This document shows, piece after piece, positions 51,473 through 59,855 of a stretch of DNA of 64,000 bases. The stretch comes from SIG603 sp964370635 (GTDB lineage Bacteria > Bacillota > Clostridia > Oscillospirales > Acutalibacteraceae). Where the stretch lies: positions 16,103 to 80,102 of the forward strand of contig CAYJJU010000012.1 of the NCBI GenBank assembly GCA_964370635.1. The letters are read 5' to 3'. Numbering within the stretch: position 1 is the stretch's first letter; each line of letters opens with the position of its first letter. The notes below the pieces were generated by a model that made no database searches, was not told the DNA's origin, and saw only the letters and a program-made list of their open reading frames with translations. The translations under genes and the position numbers were made by a program.

Positions 51473-52405
51473 ATGGACATTTTTTTAACAGTTTTAGGAC
51501 AGGTTGGCATCATGATGGTCATGATGGCTGTGGGTTTTATCCTTTATAAAAGGCGAGTTTTGACAGACGTAGGCGCCTCTGAACTTACAAAAATCTTGGT
51601 AAATATTGTAACCCCTTGCATTATCATATCGTCTTTTGCAAGCGTGGATTCAGGCGATATTTCAAATTCTGATTTGCTTTTATCTGTCGTGCTAGCGGCG
51701 GCTTCTATCGCAATCGGAATAATTTCGGGCCTGTTTTTATTTAAAAAAGAGCCGCTTGATCGCAAAAACGTGCTTAGATTTGGCGTGGCCTTTAGCAACT
51801 CTGGATTTATGGGCATGCCACTGGTCGAGAGCGTTTTGGGCGCAGAGGGCTTAATTTATGCCTCGTTTTTTATAGTGGTTTTTAACATTATTTGCTGGAC
51901 TTACGGCTATACAATGATGGGCGGCGAGGGTAAATTTAGAATAAGGATTTTGCTTTTTAACCCCGGTTTTATCGGAATTGTCTTAGGTCTTCCCCTATAC
52001 TTAACAGGTTTTGACTTGCCCTCACTTATTATATCGCCCGTCTCAAGTTTCGGCTCGCTTAATACACCGCTTGCCATGATAATTGCAGGTGCCTGCATTG
52101 CAAAACTTCATTTAAAAGATTTTATAGAAGACTTGCAAGTATATAAAATGGCGTTTTTCAGGCTGATGTTTGTGCCGGCACTTGTTTTAGGCATGCTGTT
52201 TTTGATAAATCCCGAAGATACTTTATTTGTCAGCACCGCAATACAAAGCTGTACCCCAACGGCCACGGCAACGGTTTTACTTGCAATGCTTTTTAACAAA
52301 GATTCAAGGCTTGCCTCAAAGGCAGTTGCAATAAGCACTTTAATTTCTATTATAAGTATTCCTTTTGTCATAACCTTTGCCCAAATTTTGGCACAAATAA
52401 ATTAG
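51473..52405 (+). CDS. AEC family transporter (auxin efflux carrier-like)
   Basis: A 310-residue membrane protein with about ten hydrophobic helices in two halves. Family features are the N-terminal VGFILYKRRVL, NIVTPCIIISSF, SNSGFMGMPLVESVLG (conserved Asn-x-Gly-x-Gly-x-Pro region), and the C-terminal SCTPTATATVLLAMLF. Bacterial members export or import malate and other dicarboxylates; the substrate is not assignable. The ribosome site AAAGAGG overlaps the end of the preceding small gene. Confidence 0.88.
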   Translation: MDIFLTVLGQVGIMMVMMAVGFILYKRRVLTDVGASELTKILVNIVTPCIIISSFASVDSGDISNSDLLLSVVLAAASIAIGIISGLFLFKKEPLDRKNVLRFGVAFSNSGFMGMPLVESVLGAEGLIYASFFIVVFNIICWTYGYTMMGGEGKFRIRILLFNPGFIGIVLGLPLYLTGFDLPSLIISPVSSFGSLNTPLAMIIAGACIAKLHLKDFIEDLQVYKMAFFRLMFVPALVLGMLFLINPEDTLFVSTAIQSCTPTATATVLLAMLFNKDSRLASKAVAISTLISIISIPFVITFAQILAQIN

Positions 52406-52436
52406 TGACTAAAGCGTGAACTTTTGCATAAAATAT

Positions 52437-52474
52437 AAAAGCAAGTAAAACTTTGTTGTTTTGACTTGCTTTTA
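52437..52474 (+). terminator. Terminator of the AEC transporter gene
   Basis: AAAAGCAAGT (52437..52446) pairs with ACTTGCTTTT (52464..52473), extended inside by AAAAC/GTTTT. Confidence 0.75.
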
Positions 52475-52497
52475 TATAGATGGGTGAGCCCAAATAC

Positions 52498-52550
52498 GAA
52501 ATGGCCCTGTGTGATTTTACCAAATCTTTGGTATTATACAGGGCTATTTC
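52498..52550. repeat. Long hairpin between the AEC terminator and the arg promoter
   Basis: GAAATGGCCCTGT (52498..52510) pairs with ACAGGGCTATTTC (52538..52550), 13 bp with one wobble, around an inner palindrome TACCAAA/TTTGGTA (52518..52533). It has no T run. It lies upstream of the arg promoter and is not part of the arg leader. Confidence 0.65.
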
Positions 52551-52599
52551 CATTTTATATTGTGGTAGGTGCTATTTTTGCACCTCTAATTTGTGCAAT

Positions 52600-52659
52600 A
52601 TGCAATAATTGCAATATTTTTAGTATATTTATGCAAATAACACTTGATTTTTTGCATAA
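52600..52659. promoter_or_regulatory. Candidate ArgR operators
   Basis: Two palindromes flank the arg promoter: ATGCAATAATTGCAAT (52600..52615), and TTATGCAAA (52629..52637) with its complement TTTGCATAA (52651..52659) around the -35. They resemble ARG boxes (TNTGAATWWWWATTCANW) in size and AT content, though half-sites read TGCAA rather than TGAAT. Placement fits repression by arginine. Confidence 0.42.
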
Positions 52660-52671
52660 ACGGTGTATAAT
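52644..52671 (+). promoter_or_regulatory. Promoter of the arginine operon
   Basis: TTGATT (52644..52649), a 16-nt spacer and TATAAT (52666..52671) lie 35 nt before the argG start. Confidence 0.7.
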
Positions 52672-52705
52672 GATATTAATAATTTAACTGAGAGGATGTA
52701 TATTT

Positions 52706-53932
52706 ATGGCTAAAACAAAACAAGATATAAAAAAAGTAGTACTTGCATATTCCGGAGGACTTGATACCTCAATCATTATTCCATGGCTTAAAGAAAACTA
52801 CAATAACTGCGAAGTTGTTGCGGTATCTGGCGACGTTGGACAAGGAACAGAGCTTGACGGCCTAGAGGAAAAAGCAATTGCGACAGGCGCATCAAAACTA
52901 TATATTGCCGACTTAAAAGAAGAATTCATCACAGATTATGTGTATCCAACAATGCAAGCAGGCGCTGTTTATGAAAACAAATACCTTTTAGGCACATCTT
53001 TTGCAAGACCTATAATTGCAAAACGTATAGTTGAAATTGCACTTGAAGAAGGCGCCGACGCTATTTGCCACGGCTGCACAGGCAAAGGTAATGACCAAGT
53101 ACGTTTTGAGCTTACTATAAAAGCATTTGCACCTGACATGGCTATTATTGCACCATGGAGAGAGTGGGACATAAAATCAAGGGATGAAGAGATTGAGTAT
53201 GCAGAAAAACACAATATCCCGCTAAAAATCAACAGAGAAACAAATTATTCTAAAGATAAAAACCTATGGCATCTATCACACGAGGGCATGGACCTTGAAA
53301 ACCCAAATAATGAGCCTCTATATAATAAAGAAGGCTTTTTAGAGATGTCTGTCTCGCCTGAAATGGCACCCGATGCACCTACTTATATTACTCTTTCATT
53401 TGAAAAAGGCGTGCCTTATGCGCTAAACGGCGATAAAATGTCTGCAACTGAGCTTTTAGAAGCACTTAATAAAGTAGGTGGAGAAAACGGCATAGGCCTT
53501 GCAGATATCATAGAAAACCGTTTGGTTGGTATGAAATCAAGGGGCGTTTATGAAACTCCTGGCGGAACAATTTTATACCACGCACACAATAAACTTGAGG
53601 AGCTTTGCCTAGACCGTGAAACTTATCACTACAAACAACAAATCGGCCTAAAATTTGCCGACTTAGTATACAACGGCCAATGGTTTACTCCTTTAAGAGA
53701 GGCTTTAACTTCATTTGTAGACAGTACTCAACAAACTGTTACGGGTGATGTAAAAATGAAGCTATATAAAGGCAATATAATAGACGCAGGTGTAACATCA
53801 CCATACTCATTATATGATGAAGAAATCGCAACCTTTGACGAGGACGAAGTATACGACCAAAAAGACTCACAAGGCTTTATAAACCTATTCGGCCTACCGG
53901 TAAAAGTTTGGGCACAGAAAAACGGGAAATAA
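52706..53932 (+). CDS. argG: Argininosuccinate synthase
   Basis: A 408-residue enzyme joining citrulline and aspartate with ATP. The N-type ATP pyrophosphatase loop is LAYSGGLDTSIIIPWL (about 13-28); CHGCTGKGNDQVRFE, INRETNYSKDKNLWHLS and GMKSRGVYETPGG are further family motifs. Ribosome site GAGAGGATG. First gene of the arginine operon. A composite repeat separates it from argH. Confidence 0.97.
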   Translation: MAKTKQDIKKVVLAYSGGLDTSIIIPWLKENYNNCEVVAVSGDVGQGTELDGLEEKAIATGASKLYIADLKEEFITDYVYPTMQAGAVYENKYLLGTSFARPIIAKRIVEIALEEGADAICHGCTGKGNDQVRFELTIKAFAPDMAIIAPWREWDIKSRDEEIEYAEKHNIPLKINRETNYSKDKNLWHLSHEGMDLENPNNEPLYNKEGFLEMSVSPEMAPDAPTYITLSFEKGVPYALNGDKMSATELLEALNKVGGENGIGLADIIENRLVGMKSRGVYETPGGTILYHAHNKLEELCLDRETYHYKQQIGLKFADLVYNGQWFTPLREALTSFVDSTQQTVTGDVKMKLYKGNIIDAGVTSPYSLYDEEIATFDEDEVYDQKDSQGFINLFGLPVKVWAQKNGK

Positions 53933-53940
53933 TTAATTTT

Positions 53941-54114
53941 AGTGAAAAGTGAAGAACGAAGAGTGAAAAGTGTCGGTGAAAAATCCTATGGATTTTTTTG
54001 AAACAAAGTATTTATAAGATTAGAATTATAATAAAAAAATGCGTAGCATTTCACTATCACTCTTCACTTTTCACTTTTAACTCTTCACTAATTGGACGGG
54101 TTGCCGTCCACTAC
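53941..54114. repeat. Composite intergenic repeat between argG and argH (longest copy)
   Basis: AGTGAAA/AGTGAAG units, GTCGGTGAAAAATCC...GGATTTTTT hairpin, an AT spacer, AAAAATGC-GTA-GCATTT hairpin, CACTATCA, TTCACTC/TTCACTT units, and a terminal GC-rich hairpin GGACGGGTTGCCGTCC with CACTACA (54094..54114), just before the argH ribosome site. Confidence 0.88.
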
Positions 54115-54128
54115 AAAAGGAGAAATTT

Positions 54129-55508
54129 ATGAAACTTTGGAAAGGGCGCTTTTCTAAGGAAGTTGACTCTAAAACTAATGATTTTAACTCATCTATAAAC
54201 ATAGACAGCAGAATGTATAAAGAAGACATAACGGGCAGTATAATACATGCCCATATGCTTTATAAATGCGGAATAATTTCGGAAAAAGACAGCAAAGAAA
54301 TTGCAGGCGAGCTTGAAAAAATGATGGACGAAATCGAAGAGGGTATTCTTTTAATAGACCCAAATTCTGAGGATATCCATACTTTTATCGAGGCAGAGCT
54401 TACCGCAAGAATTGGCGATGCAGGCAAAAGACTGCACACCGCAAGAAGTCGAAACGACCAAGTAGCACTCGATATTCGCATGTATCTTAGAAAAGAGTGC
54501 GACATATTAATGGGCCTTTTAGAAGAATTTTGCAAGGTGCTAAACGATAAGGCGCTAACATATCACGACACGGTAATGCCGGGCTACACCCATCTTCAAA
54601 GGGCGCAGCCAATAAGTTTTGGGCATCATCTTTTATGCTACTGCGAAATGCTTTTAAGGGATATAGAAAGACTGCAAGACGCATTTGACAGAATGAACTA
54701 CTGCCCCTTAGGCTCAGGCGCACTAGCCGGCACTACTTATCCTATAGACCGTGAATTTACTGCGGAGCTTTTAGGCTTTAGAGGGCCTACAAGAAACAGC
54801 CTAGACGGCGTGTCTGACAGAGATTTTTGCGCAGAAATTGCCTTTGCAGTGTCACTTTGTATGGTTCACCTTTCAAGATTTTCTGAGGAAGTCATCTTGT
54901 GGTGCTCTTGGGAATTTAAATTTATAGAGCTTGACGATGCATTCTCAACAGGCTCTAGCATTATGCCACAAAAGAAAAACCCTGACATTACAGAGCTAAT
55001 CCGTGGAAAATCGGGCAGAGTGTTTGGCGATTTAACAGCGCTTCTCACCATGATGAAGGGCTTGCCACTTGCATATAATAAAGACATGCAAGAGGACAAA
55101 GAGGCAACTTTTGATGCGATTGACACATTAAAACTTTGCCTAACCCCGCTTATCCCCATGGTGGAAACCATGAAAGTAAACAAAGAAAACATGAGAAAAG
55201 CGGCGGCCGGTGGCTTTATAAATGCCACAGACTGCGCCGACTATTTAGTGTCACAAAAGGGCATAGCCTTTCGTGATGCATATAAAATTACGGGCGAGCT
55301 TGTCGCACTGTGCATAGAAAAAGGACTGGATTTAGAAACCTTAGCTTTTGAAGATTACACAAAAATTTGCGATAAATTTACAAAAGACGTGTATGAATTT
55401 GTAAGCCTTGACAAGTGCCTAAACGACAGGACTTCTCTTGGAGGCCCTGCACCAATAAACGTAAAAAAAGAATGTGAACTTATGAAAAAAAGGATTGAAA
55501 CTACATGA
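54129..55508 (+). CDS. argH: Argininosuccinate lyase
   Basis: A 459-residue fumarase/aspartase-superfamily enzyme that splits argininosuccinate to arginine and fumarate, normal length. Motifs: MKLWKGRFSKEVD at the start, TARSRNDQVALD, GYTHLQRAQPISFGHH with the catalytic His, and the signature GSSIMPQKKNPD containing the catalytic Ser. Ribosome site AAAGGAG. It overlaps argC by 4 nt (ATGA). Confidence 0.97.
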   Translation: MKLWKGRFSKEVDSKTNDFNSSINIDSRMYKEDITGSIIHAHMLYKCGIISEKDSKEIAGELEKMMDEIEEGILLIDPNSEDIHTFIEAELTARIGDAGKRLHTARSRNDQVALDIRMYLRKECDILMGLLEEFCKVLNDKALTYHDTVMPGYTHLQRAQPISFGHHLLCYCEMLLRDIERLQDAFDRMNYCPLGSGALAGTTYPIDREFTAELLGFRGPTRNSLDGVSDRDFCAEIAFAVSLCMVHLSRFSEEVILWCSWEFKFIELDDAFSTGSSIMPQKKNPDITELIRGKSGRVFGDLTALLTMMKGLPLAYNKDMQEDKEATFDAIDTLKLCLTPLIPMVETMKVNKENMRKAAAGGFINATDCADYLVSQKGIAFRDAYKITGELVALCIEKGLDLETLAFEDYTKICDKFTKDVYEFVSLDKCLNDRTSLGGPAPINVKKECELMKKRIETT

Positions 55509-56539
55509 TAAAAGTATCGGTAATAGGCGCTACAGGCTATGCAGGTGCAGAGCTTTGCAGACTGCTTTTAAATCACCCAAAAATAACTTTAAGTGCCGTA
55601 AGCTCGGTAAGCTTTTTAGGCAAAAAAATAAGTGATGTCTACCCTGCCTTTTTAGGCATGTGCGACATGGTATGTGTCACACAAGAGGAGGCGGTAGACA
55701 CGGCAGACGTAATATTTGCCGCCCTCCCCCACGGACTTTCACAAGAGCTTGCAAAAGAATGTACTGAAAAAAATAAAATTTTTGTAGACCTCGGGGCAGA
55801 CTTTAGGCTTGAAAGCGAAGAAGAGTACGAAAAGTGGTACGGTGGAAAGTTTGATGATAAAGAGCTTCACAAAAAAGCGGTCTACGGCCTGCCTGAGCTT
55901 TTTAGAGAAAACATAAAAGACACAAATATCATTGCAAACCCAGGTTGCTACACAACTGTCGTCCCACTGGCACTTGCACCGGCTTTAAAGGCAGGGTTTA
56001 TCGAAACTGTAGGGATTATAGCAGACTGCAAATCAGGTGTTACAGGTGCCGGTCGAAGCCCGTCGCAAACCACACATTACCCCGATTTAAACGAGGGCTT
56101 GGCGGCATACAAAGTAGCAAACCACAGGCACACACCGGAAATAGAGCAAAGTCTTACAAAAATAGCAGGTGAAAAAGTCAATGTGACTTTTGTTCCTCAT
56201 TTACTTCCAATAAACCGTGGAATACTAGCAACTTGCTATGCAAGGCTTAAAGATGGCGTGACAGAAGAAGCTTTAAGAGAAATTTATGAAAACACATATA
56301 AAGACGAGTATTTTGTAAGATTTTTAGAAAAAGAAAAATCTGCGGATATTCACAACATAAAATACACAAACTTTTGCGATGTTTCTATTTTCTGCGACAT
56401 GCACACGGGCACATTTATTGCCGTTGCCGCTATAGACAACATGGTAAAAGGAGCGGCGGGACAGGCTATACAAAACATGAATATCCTATGCGGTTTCTCA
56501 GAAAACGAAGGATTAAAACTCATACCGCCTGCATTCTAA
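55505..56539 (+). CDS. argC: N-acetyl-gamma-glutamyl-phosphate reductase
   Basis: A 344-residue NADPH enzyme, third step of arginine synthesis. The Rossmann motif is GATGYAGAELCRLL (8-21), the catalytic Cys is in IANPGCYTT, and the catalytic His region is VPHLLPINRGIL. It overlaps argH by 4 nt and is followed after 13 nt by the DUF4037 gene. Confidence 0.97.
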   Translation: MIKVSVIGATGYAGAELCRLLLNHPKITLSAVSSVSFLGKKISDVYPAFLGMCDMVCVTQEEAVDTADVIFAALPHGLSQELAKECTEKNKIFVDLGADFRLESEEEYEKWYGGKFDDKELHKKAVYGLPELFRENIKDTNIIANPGCYTTVVPLALAPALKAGFIETVGIIADCKSGVTGAGRSPSQTTHYPDLNEGLAAYKVANHRHTPEIEQSLTKIAGEKVNVTFVPHLLPINRGILATCYARLKDGVTEEALREIYENTYKDEYFVRFLEKEKSADIHNIKYTNFCDVSIFCDMHTGTFIAVAAIDNMVKGAAGQAIQNMNILCGFSENEGLKLIPPAF

Positions 56540-56552
56540 GGAGGAATTTTAA

Positions 56553-57623
56553 GTGGAGTTTATCAAGGGGCTTACACTTTGCGAAATGTTCTTTACTGAC
56601 ATAGCAAAGCCTATTTTAGACGAAAATTTCAGAGAACTTAAATATAGCTGTGGCAAAATAGGCTCTGGCTCTGACATTTTGGGCTTTGACGATGAGGTGT
56701 CAAGCGACCACATGTGGGGGCCGTCGCTTCAAGTATTTTTAAGTGATGAAGACATACATTTAAAAGACGAAATTTTAGAGGTACTGAGCAAAAATTTTCC
56801 AAGTAAATATAAGGGCTACCCTGTAAATTTCTCAAACCCCGACGGCGGTGGAATTAGGGTTATGGAAGAGAGCGACGACGTTTCTCCCCTCATATTCATC
56901 TACACGATTGACGAATATTTAAAAGACTTTATAGGCACTACGGGCAAAGAGGAAATTGCTGTTTTGGACTGGCTTTCAATTTGCCAAAATAAACTACTGG
57001 GTTTACAAAGTGGCAAAATTTTCAAAGACGATTTGGGTTTAAAGGAAAGGCTAGCTCCGTTTAAATACTATCCAAAAGATGTTTGGCTATACCTCATAGC
57101 CTCAAACTGGTCGCTAATTGGAGAGGAGCAAGCATTTGTAAAACGCTGTTCTTCTGTAGGCGACGAAATAGGCTCAAGACTTTGCTGTGCAAGAATTTGC
57201 GAAAGGCTTATGAGGCTTTGCTTTTTATATAAAAAACAGTATGCACCTTATAGCAAATGGTTTGGCACAGGATTTAAAAGGCTTGAAATTGACACTAAAA
57301 TAAAAGATTTAATAAGCAGTGCGCTATCGGCAAACGACATAAAAACAAGGGAAAACTCGCTTGTAAGTGCACAAAGTGAGCTTGCAAAACTGCACAACAG
57401 CCTAAAAATAACAAAAGTCATAGACACAGAAATTAAAAATTACTTTACAAGAGATATTTTGGTGATTGACGTAGACGACTTAGCAAGTGAAACAAAAAAT
57501 GCCATTTCGGACGAAACTCTTAAAAATCTGCCATCAATCGGCATGTTGTCTGAAATTGCAAATTTCACAGCACTTACCTACGAGCCCGAAAATTACGCAA
57601 AAATAAAATCACTTTACATATAA
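56553..57623 (+). CDS. DUF4037 domain protein embedded in the arginine operon
   Basis: A 356-residue protein starting with GTG at 56553 after a very good AAGGAGG site. Residues 30-75 contain GSGSDILGFDDEVSSDHMWGPSLQVFL, written here as overlapping short motifs GSGSDILGFD and SDHMWGPSLQVFL, the DUF4037 hallmark with an acidic pair typical of the nucleotidyltransferase fold. The rest is helical with RCLLRLC-like ICERLMRLCFLYKK. No arginine step needs such an enzyme. It lies 13 nt after argC and 12 nt before argJ, so it is a full member of the operon; its role is unknown. Confidence 0.78.
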   Translation: MEFIKGLTLCEMFFTDIAKPILDENFRELKYSCGKIGSGSDILGFDDEVSSDHMWGPSLQVFLSDEDIHLKDEILEVLSKNFPSKYKGYPVNFSNPDGGGIRVMEESDDVSPLIFIYTIDEYLKDFIGTTGKEEIAVLDWLSICQNKLLGLQSGKIFKDDLGLKERLAPFKYYPKDVWLYLIASNWSLIGEEQAFVKRCSSVGDEIGSRLCCARICERLMRLCFLYKKQYAPYSKWFGTGFKRLEIDTKIKDLISSALSANDIKTRENSLVSAQSELAKLHNSLKITKVIDTEIKNYFTRDILVIDVDDLASETKNAISDETLKNLPSIGMLSEIANFTALTYEPENYAKIKSLYI

Positions 57624-57635
57624 AGGAGCAAGAAC

Positions 57636-58850
57636 ATGAATACAGTTAAGGGTGGAGTTTGTGCCGCCAAAGGTTTTTTAGCAAACGGAGTCTTGGCAGG
57701 AATTAAAAAAACTGCAACAAAGCCCGATTTAGCACTGATTTATAGCGAAAAAACATGCAACAGTGCGGCGGTTTACACTCAAAACCTAGTAAAGGGCGCT
57801 CCTATTGCAGTGACTAAGAAAAATATAGAAAGCGGAGAAATTAAGGCGCTAGTATGTAACAGCGGCAACGCAAACACCTGCAATGCCGACGGAGAAGAAA
57901 AGGCGCTAAAAATGTGCTCTCTCGTGGCGGACAAATTAAAAATTAATAAAGAAGATGTGATAGTTGCATCAACCGGTGTAATAGGCCAAGTGCTTCCGAT
58001 AGAGCCCATAGAAAATGCCATGGAAGGACTTGTGGCAGGCCTTAAAAAAGACGGAAATAATTTAGCTGCAACCGCAATTATGACCACAGACACCTACGAC
58101 AAACAGTGCGCAGTGAGTGTGGAAATAGGCGGAAAAACCGTCACCATAGGCGGCATGGCAAAGGGAAGCGGAATGATACATCCAAACATGGCAACAATGC
58201 TTTGTTTTGTTACAACGGACTGTGCTATTTCTGCCGATTTGCTTCAAAAAGCGGTAAAATCCGCCGCCGACGACAGCTTTAACATGGTGAGCGTAGACGG
58301 CGACACCTCCACAAACGACATGCTGACAGTGATGGCAAACGGCATGGCAGAAAACACTTTTATAGACTGTGAAAACGGCGACTATGAACTGTTTTTAACT
58401 GCACTAACACTTGTTTGCACTAAACTTTCTAAACTCATGGCAAGAGATGGCGAGGGTGCTACAAAGTTAATTATTTGCGACACACAAAATGCCTGTGACA
58501 AAGAAGTAGCAAAAAAAGTGGCGAAATCAGTAATTTGCTCTAGCCTATTAAAGGCGGCAATGTTTGGAGAAGACGCAAACTGGGGCAGGGTTTTATGCGC
58601 TATAGGATACAGTGGCGCAGTACTCGATGTGACAAAAATTGACGTAAGCTTTAAAAGCAGTGGCGGTACATTAGAGGTTTGCAAAAACGGTGCCGGAATC
58701 GATTTTAGCGAAGAGCTTGGCAAAGAGGTCTTAAAAGAAGAAGAAATTACAATAATAGTAAATTTAAACGACGGATGCGAAAATGCCACGGCTTTTGGTT
58801 GCGATTTAACTTACGATTATGTGAAAATAAACGGCGATTACAGAACCTAA
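57636..58850 (+). CDS. argJ: Bifunctional ornithine acetyltransferase / N-acetylglutamate synthase
   Basis: A 404-residue self-processing enzyme that moves the acetyl group from acetylornithine to glutamate, steps 1 and 5 of the cyclic pathway. Processing occurs before the nucleophile Thr187 in MIHPNMATML; CNSGNANTC and the oxyanion-hole ASTGVIGQ region are present. It makes argA and argE unnecessary. Ribosome site AAAGGAG, 12 nt after the DUF4037 gene. Confidence 0.96.
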   Translation: MNTVKGGVCAAKGFLANGVLAGIKKTATKPDLALIYSEKTCNSAAVYTQNLVKGAPIAVTKKNIESGEIKALVCNSGNANTCNADGEEKALKMCSLVADKLKINKEDVIVASTGVIGQVLPIEPIENAMEGLVAGLKKDGNNLAATAIMTTDTYDKQCAVSVEIGGKTVTIGGMAKGSGMIHPNMATMLCFVTTDCAISADLLQKAVKSAADDSFNMVSVDGDTSTNDMLTVMANGMAENTFIDCENGDYELFLTALTLVCTKLSKLMARDGEGATKLIICDTQNACDKEVAKKVAKSVICSSLLKAAMFGEDANWGRVLCAIGYSGAVLDVTKIDVSFKSSGGTLEVCKNGAGIDFSEELGKEVLKEEEITIIVNLNDGCENATAFGCDLTYDYVKINGDYRT

Positions 58851-58862
58851 AGGAGAAAAGCT

Positions 58863-59720
58863 ATGAAAATTTCTAACAGCGACAGGGCACATGTACTTGT
58901 GCAGGCACTGCCTTATATAAAAAACTACACAGGCGAAACCGTTGTTGTAAAATACGGTGGAAACGCAATGATAAGCGAGGAATTAAAATCCGCCGTAATA
59001 AGCGACATAGTGCTTATGCAACTTGTGGGAATTAATGTGGTTTTAGTGCACGGCGGCGGCCCTGAAATAAACACAATGCTAAATAAAATTGGCAAAGAAG
59101 CAAAATTTGTAAACGGAATGCGCTATACCGACAAGGAAACAATGGACATAGTACAGCAAATTCTTGCGGGCAAGGTAAACAAGGATTTAGTACAGCTTAT
59201 AGAGAGTGCCGGCGGAAAATCTATAGGACTTTGCGGACTTGACGGCTCGCTTTTAAAGGCAAGAAAGCTTGAAAACGGCGACGATTTAGGCTTTGTAGGC
59301 GAAATCTATGAAGTGAACACAAGCATAATAGAAAACGCCGAAAAAGGCGGATATATCCCAATAATTTCAAGTATTGCTGGTGGCGAAAACGGCGAGGTGT
59401 ACAACATAAACGCCGACCTTGCCGCAGGTGCCATTGCAGGCGCTATCAAGGCAAAAAATTTAATTTTAATGACAGACATTAAGGGTCTTTTAAGGGACAA
59501 GAACGACGAAAGCACCTTAATTCCAGCCGTAAATGTAAGCGAAGTGATAAAGCTTAAAAAAGACGGAATTATTGCAGGCGGAATGATACCAAAGATTGAC
59601 TGCTGTGTTGAGGCTGTAAGACGAGGTGTTGAAAGGGCGACGATTATAGACGGTCGAGAACCACATTCCATTCTAATAGAGCTTTTCACAGAAGAAGGAA
59701 TTGGAACGATGTTTTATTAG
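58863..59720 (+). CDS. argB: Acetylglutamate kinase
   Basis: A 285-residue amino acid kinase, second step of arginine synthesis. Motifs: VVKYGGNAM (ATP), VLVHGGGPEIN (substrate), LCGLDGSLLKA, NADLAAGAIA and the C-terminal GGMIPKIDCC. In many bacteria it is feedback inhibited by arginine when an N-terminal helix is present; the short N-terminal MKISNSDRAHVLVQALPYIKN may be such a helix. It is followed by a composite repeat. Confidence 0.96.
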   Translation: MKISNSDRAHVLVQALPYIKNYTGETVVVKYGGNAMISEELKSAVISDIVLMQLVGINVVLVHGGGPEINTMLNKIGKEAKFVNGMRYTDKETMDIVQQILAGKVNKDLVQLIESAGGKSIGLCGLDGSLLKARKLENGDDLGFVGEIYEVNTSIIENAEKGGYIPIISSIAGGENGEVYNINADLAAGAIAGAIKAKNLILMTDIKGLLRDKNDESTLIPAVNVSEVIKLKKDGIIAGGMIPKIDCCVEAVRRGVERATIIDGREPHSILIELFTEEGIGTMFY

Positions 59721-59839
59721 TTGAGAGTGGATAGTTGATAGTGGATAGTGTCGGTGAAAATGCTAAAGCATTTTTTATATTTAAAACACGCCGTAGGCGT
59801 GAACCTTAACTCTCAACTTTCAACTCTCAACTCTCAATT
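59719..59839. repeat. Composite intergenic repeat between argB and argD
   Basis: AGTTGAG/AGTGGAT/AGTTGAT units, TGTCGGTG, AAAATGC-TAAA-GCATTTT hairpin, ACACGCCGTAGGCGTG hairpin with AACCTTAA, then CTCAACT/TTCAACT units to the argD ribosome site. Confidence 0.88.
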
Positions 59840-59855
59840 ATACAAGGAGGAAATT

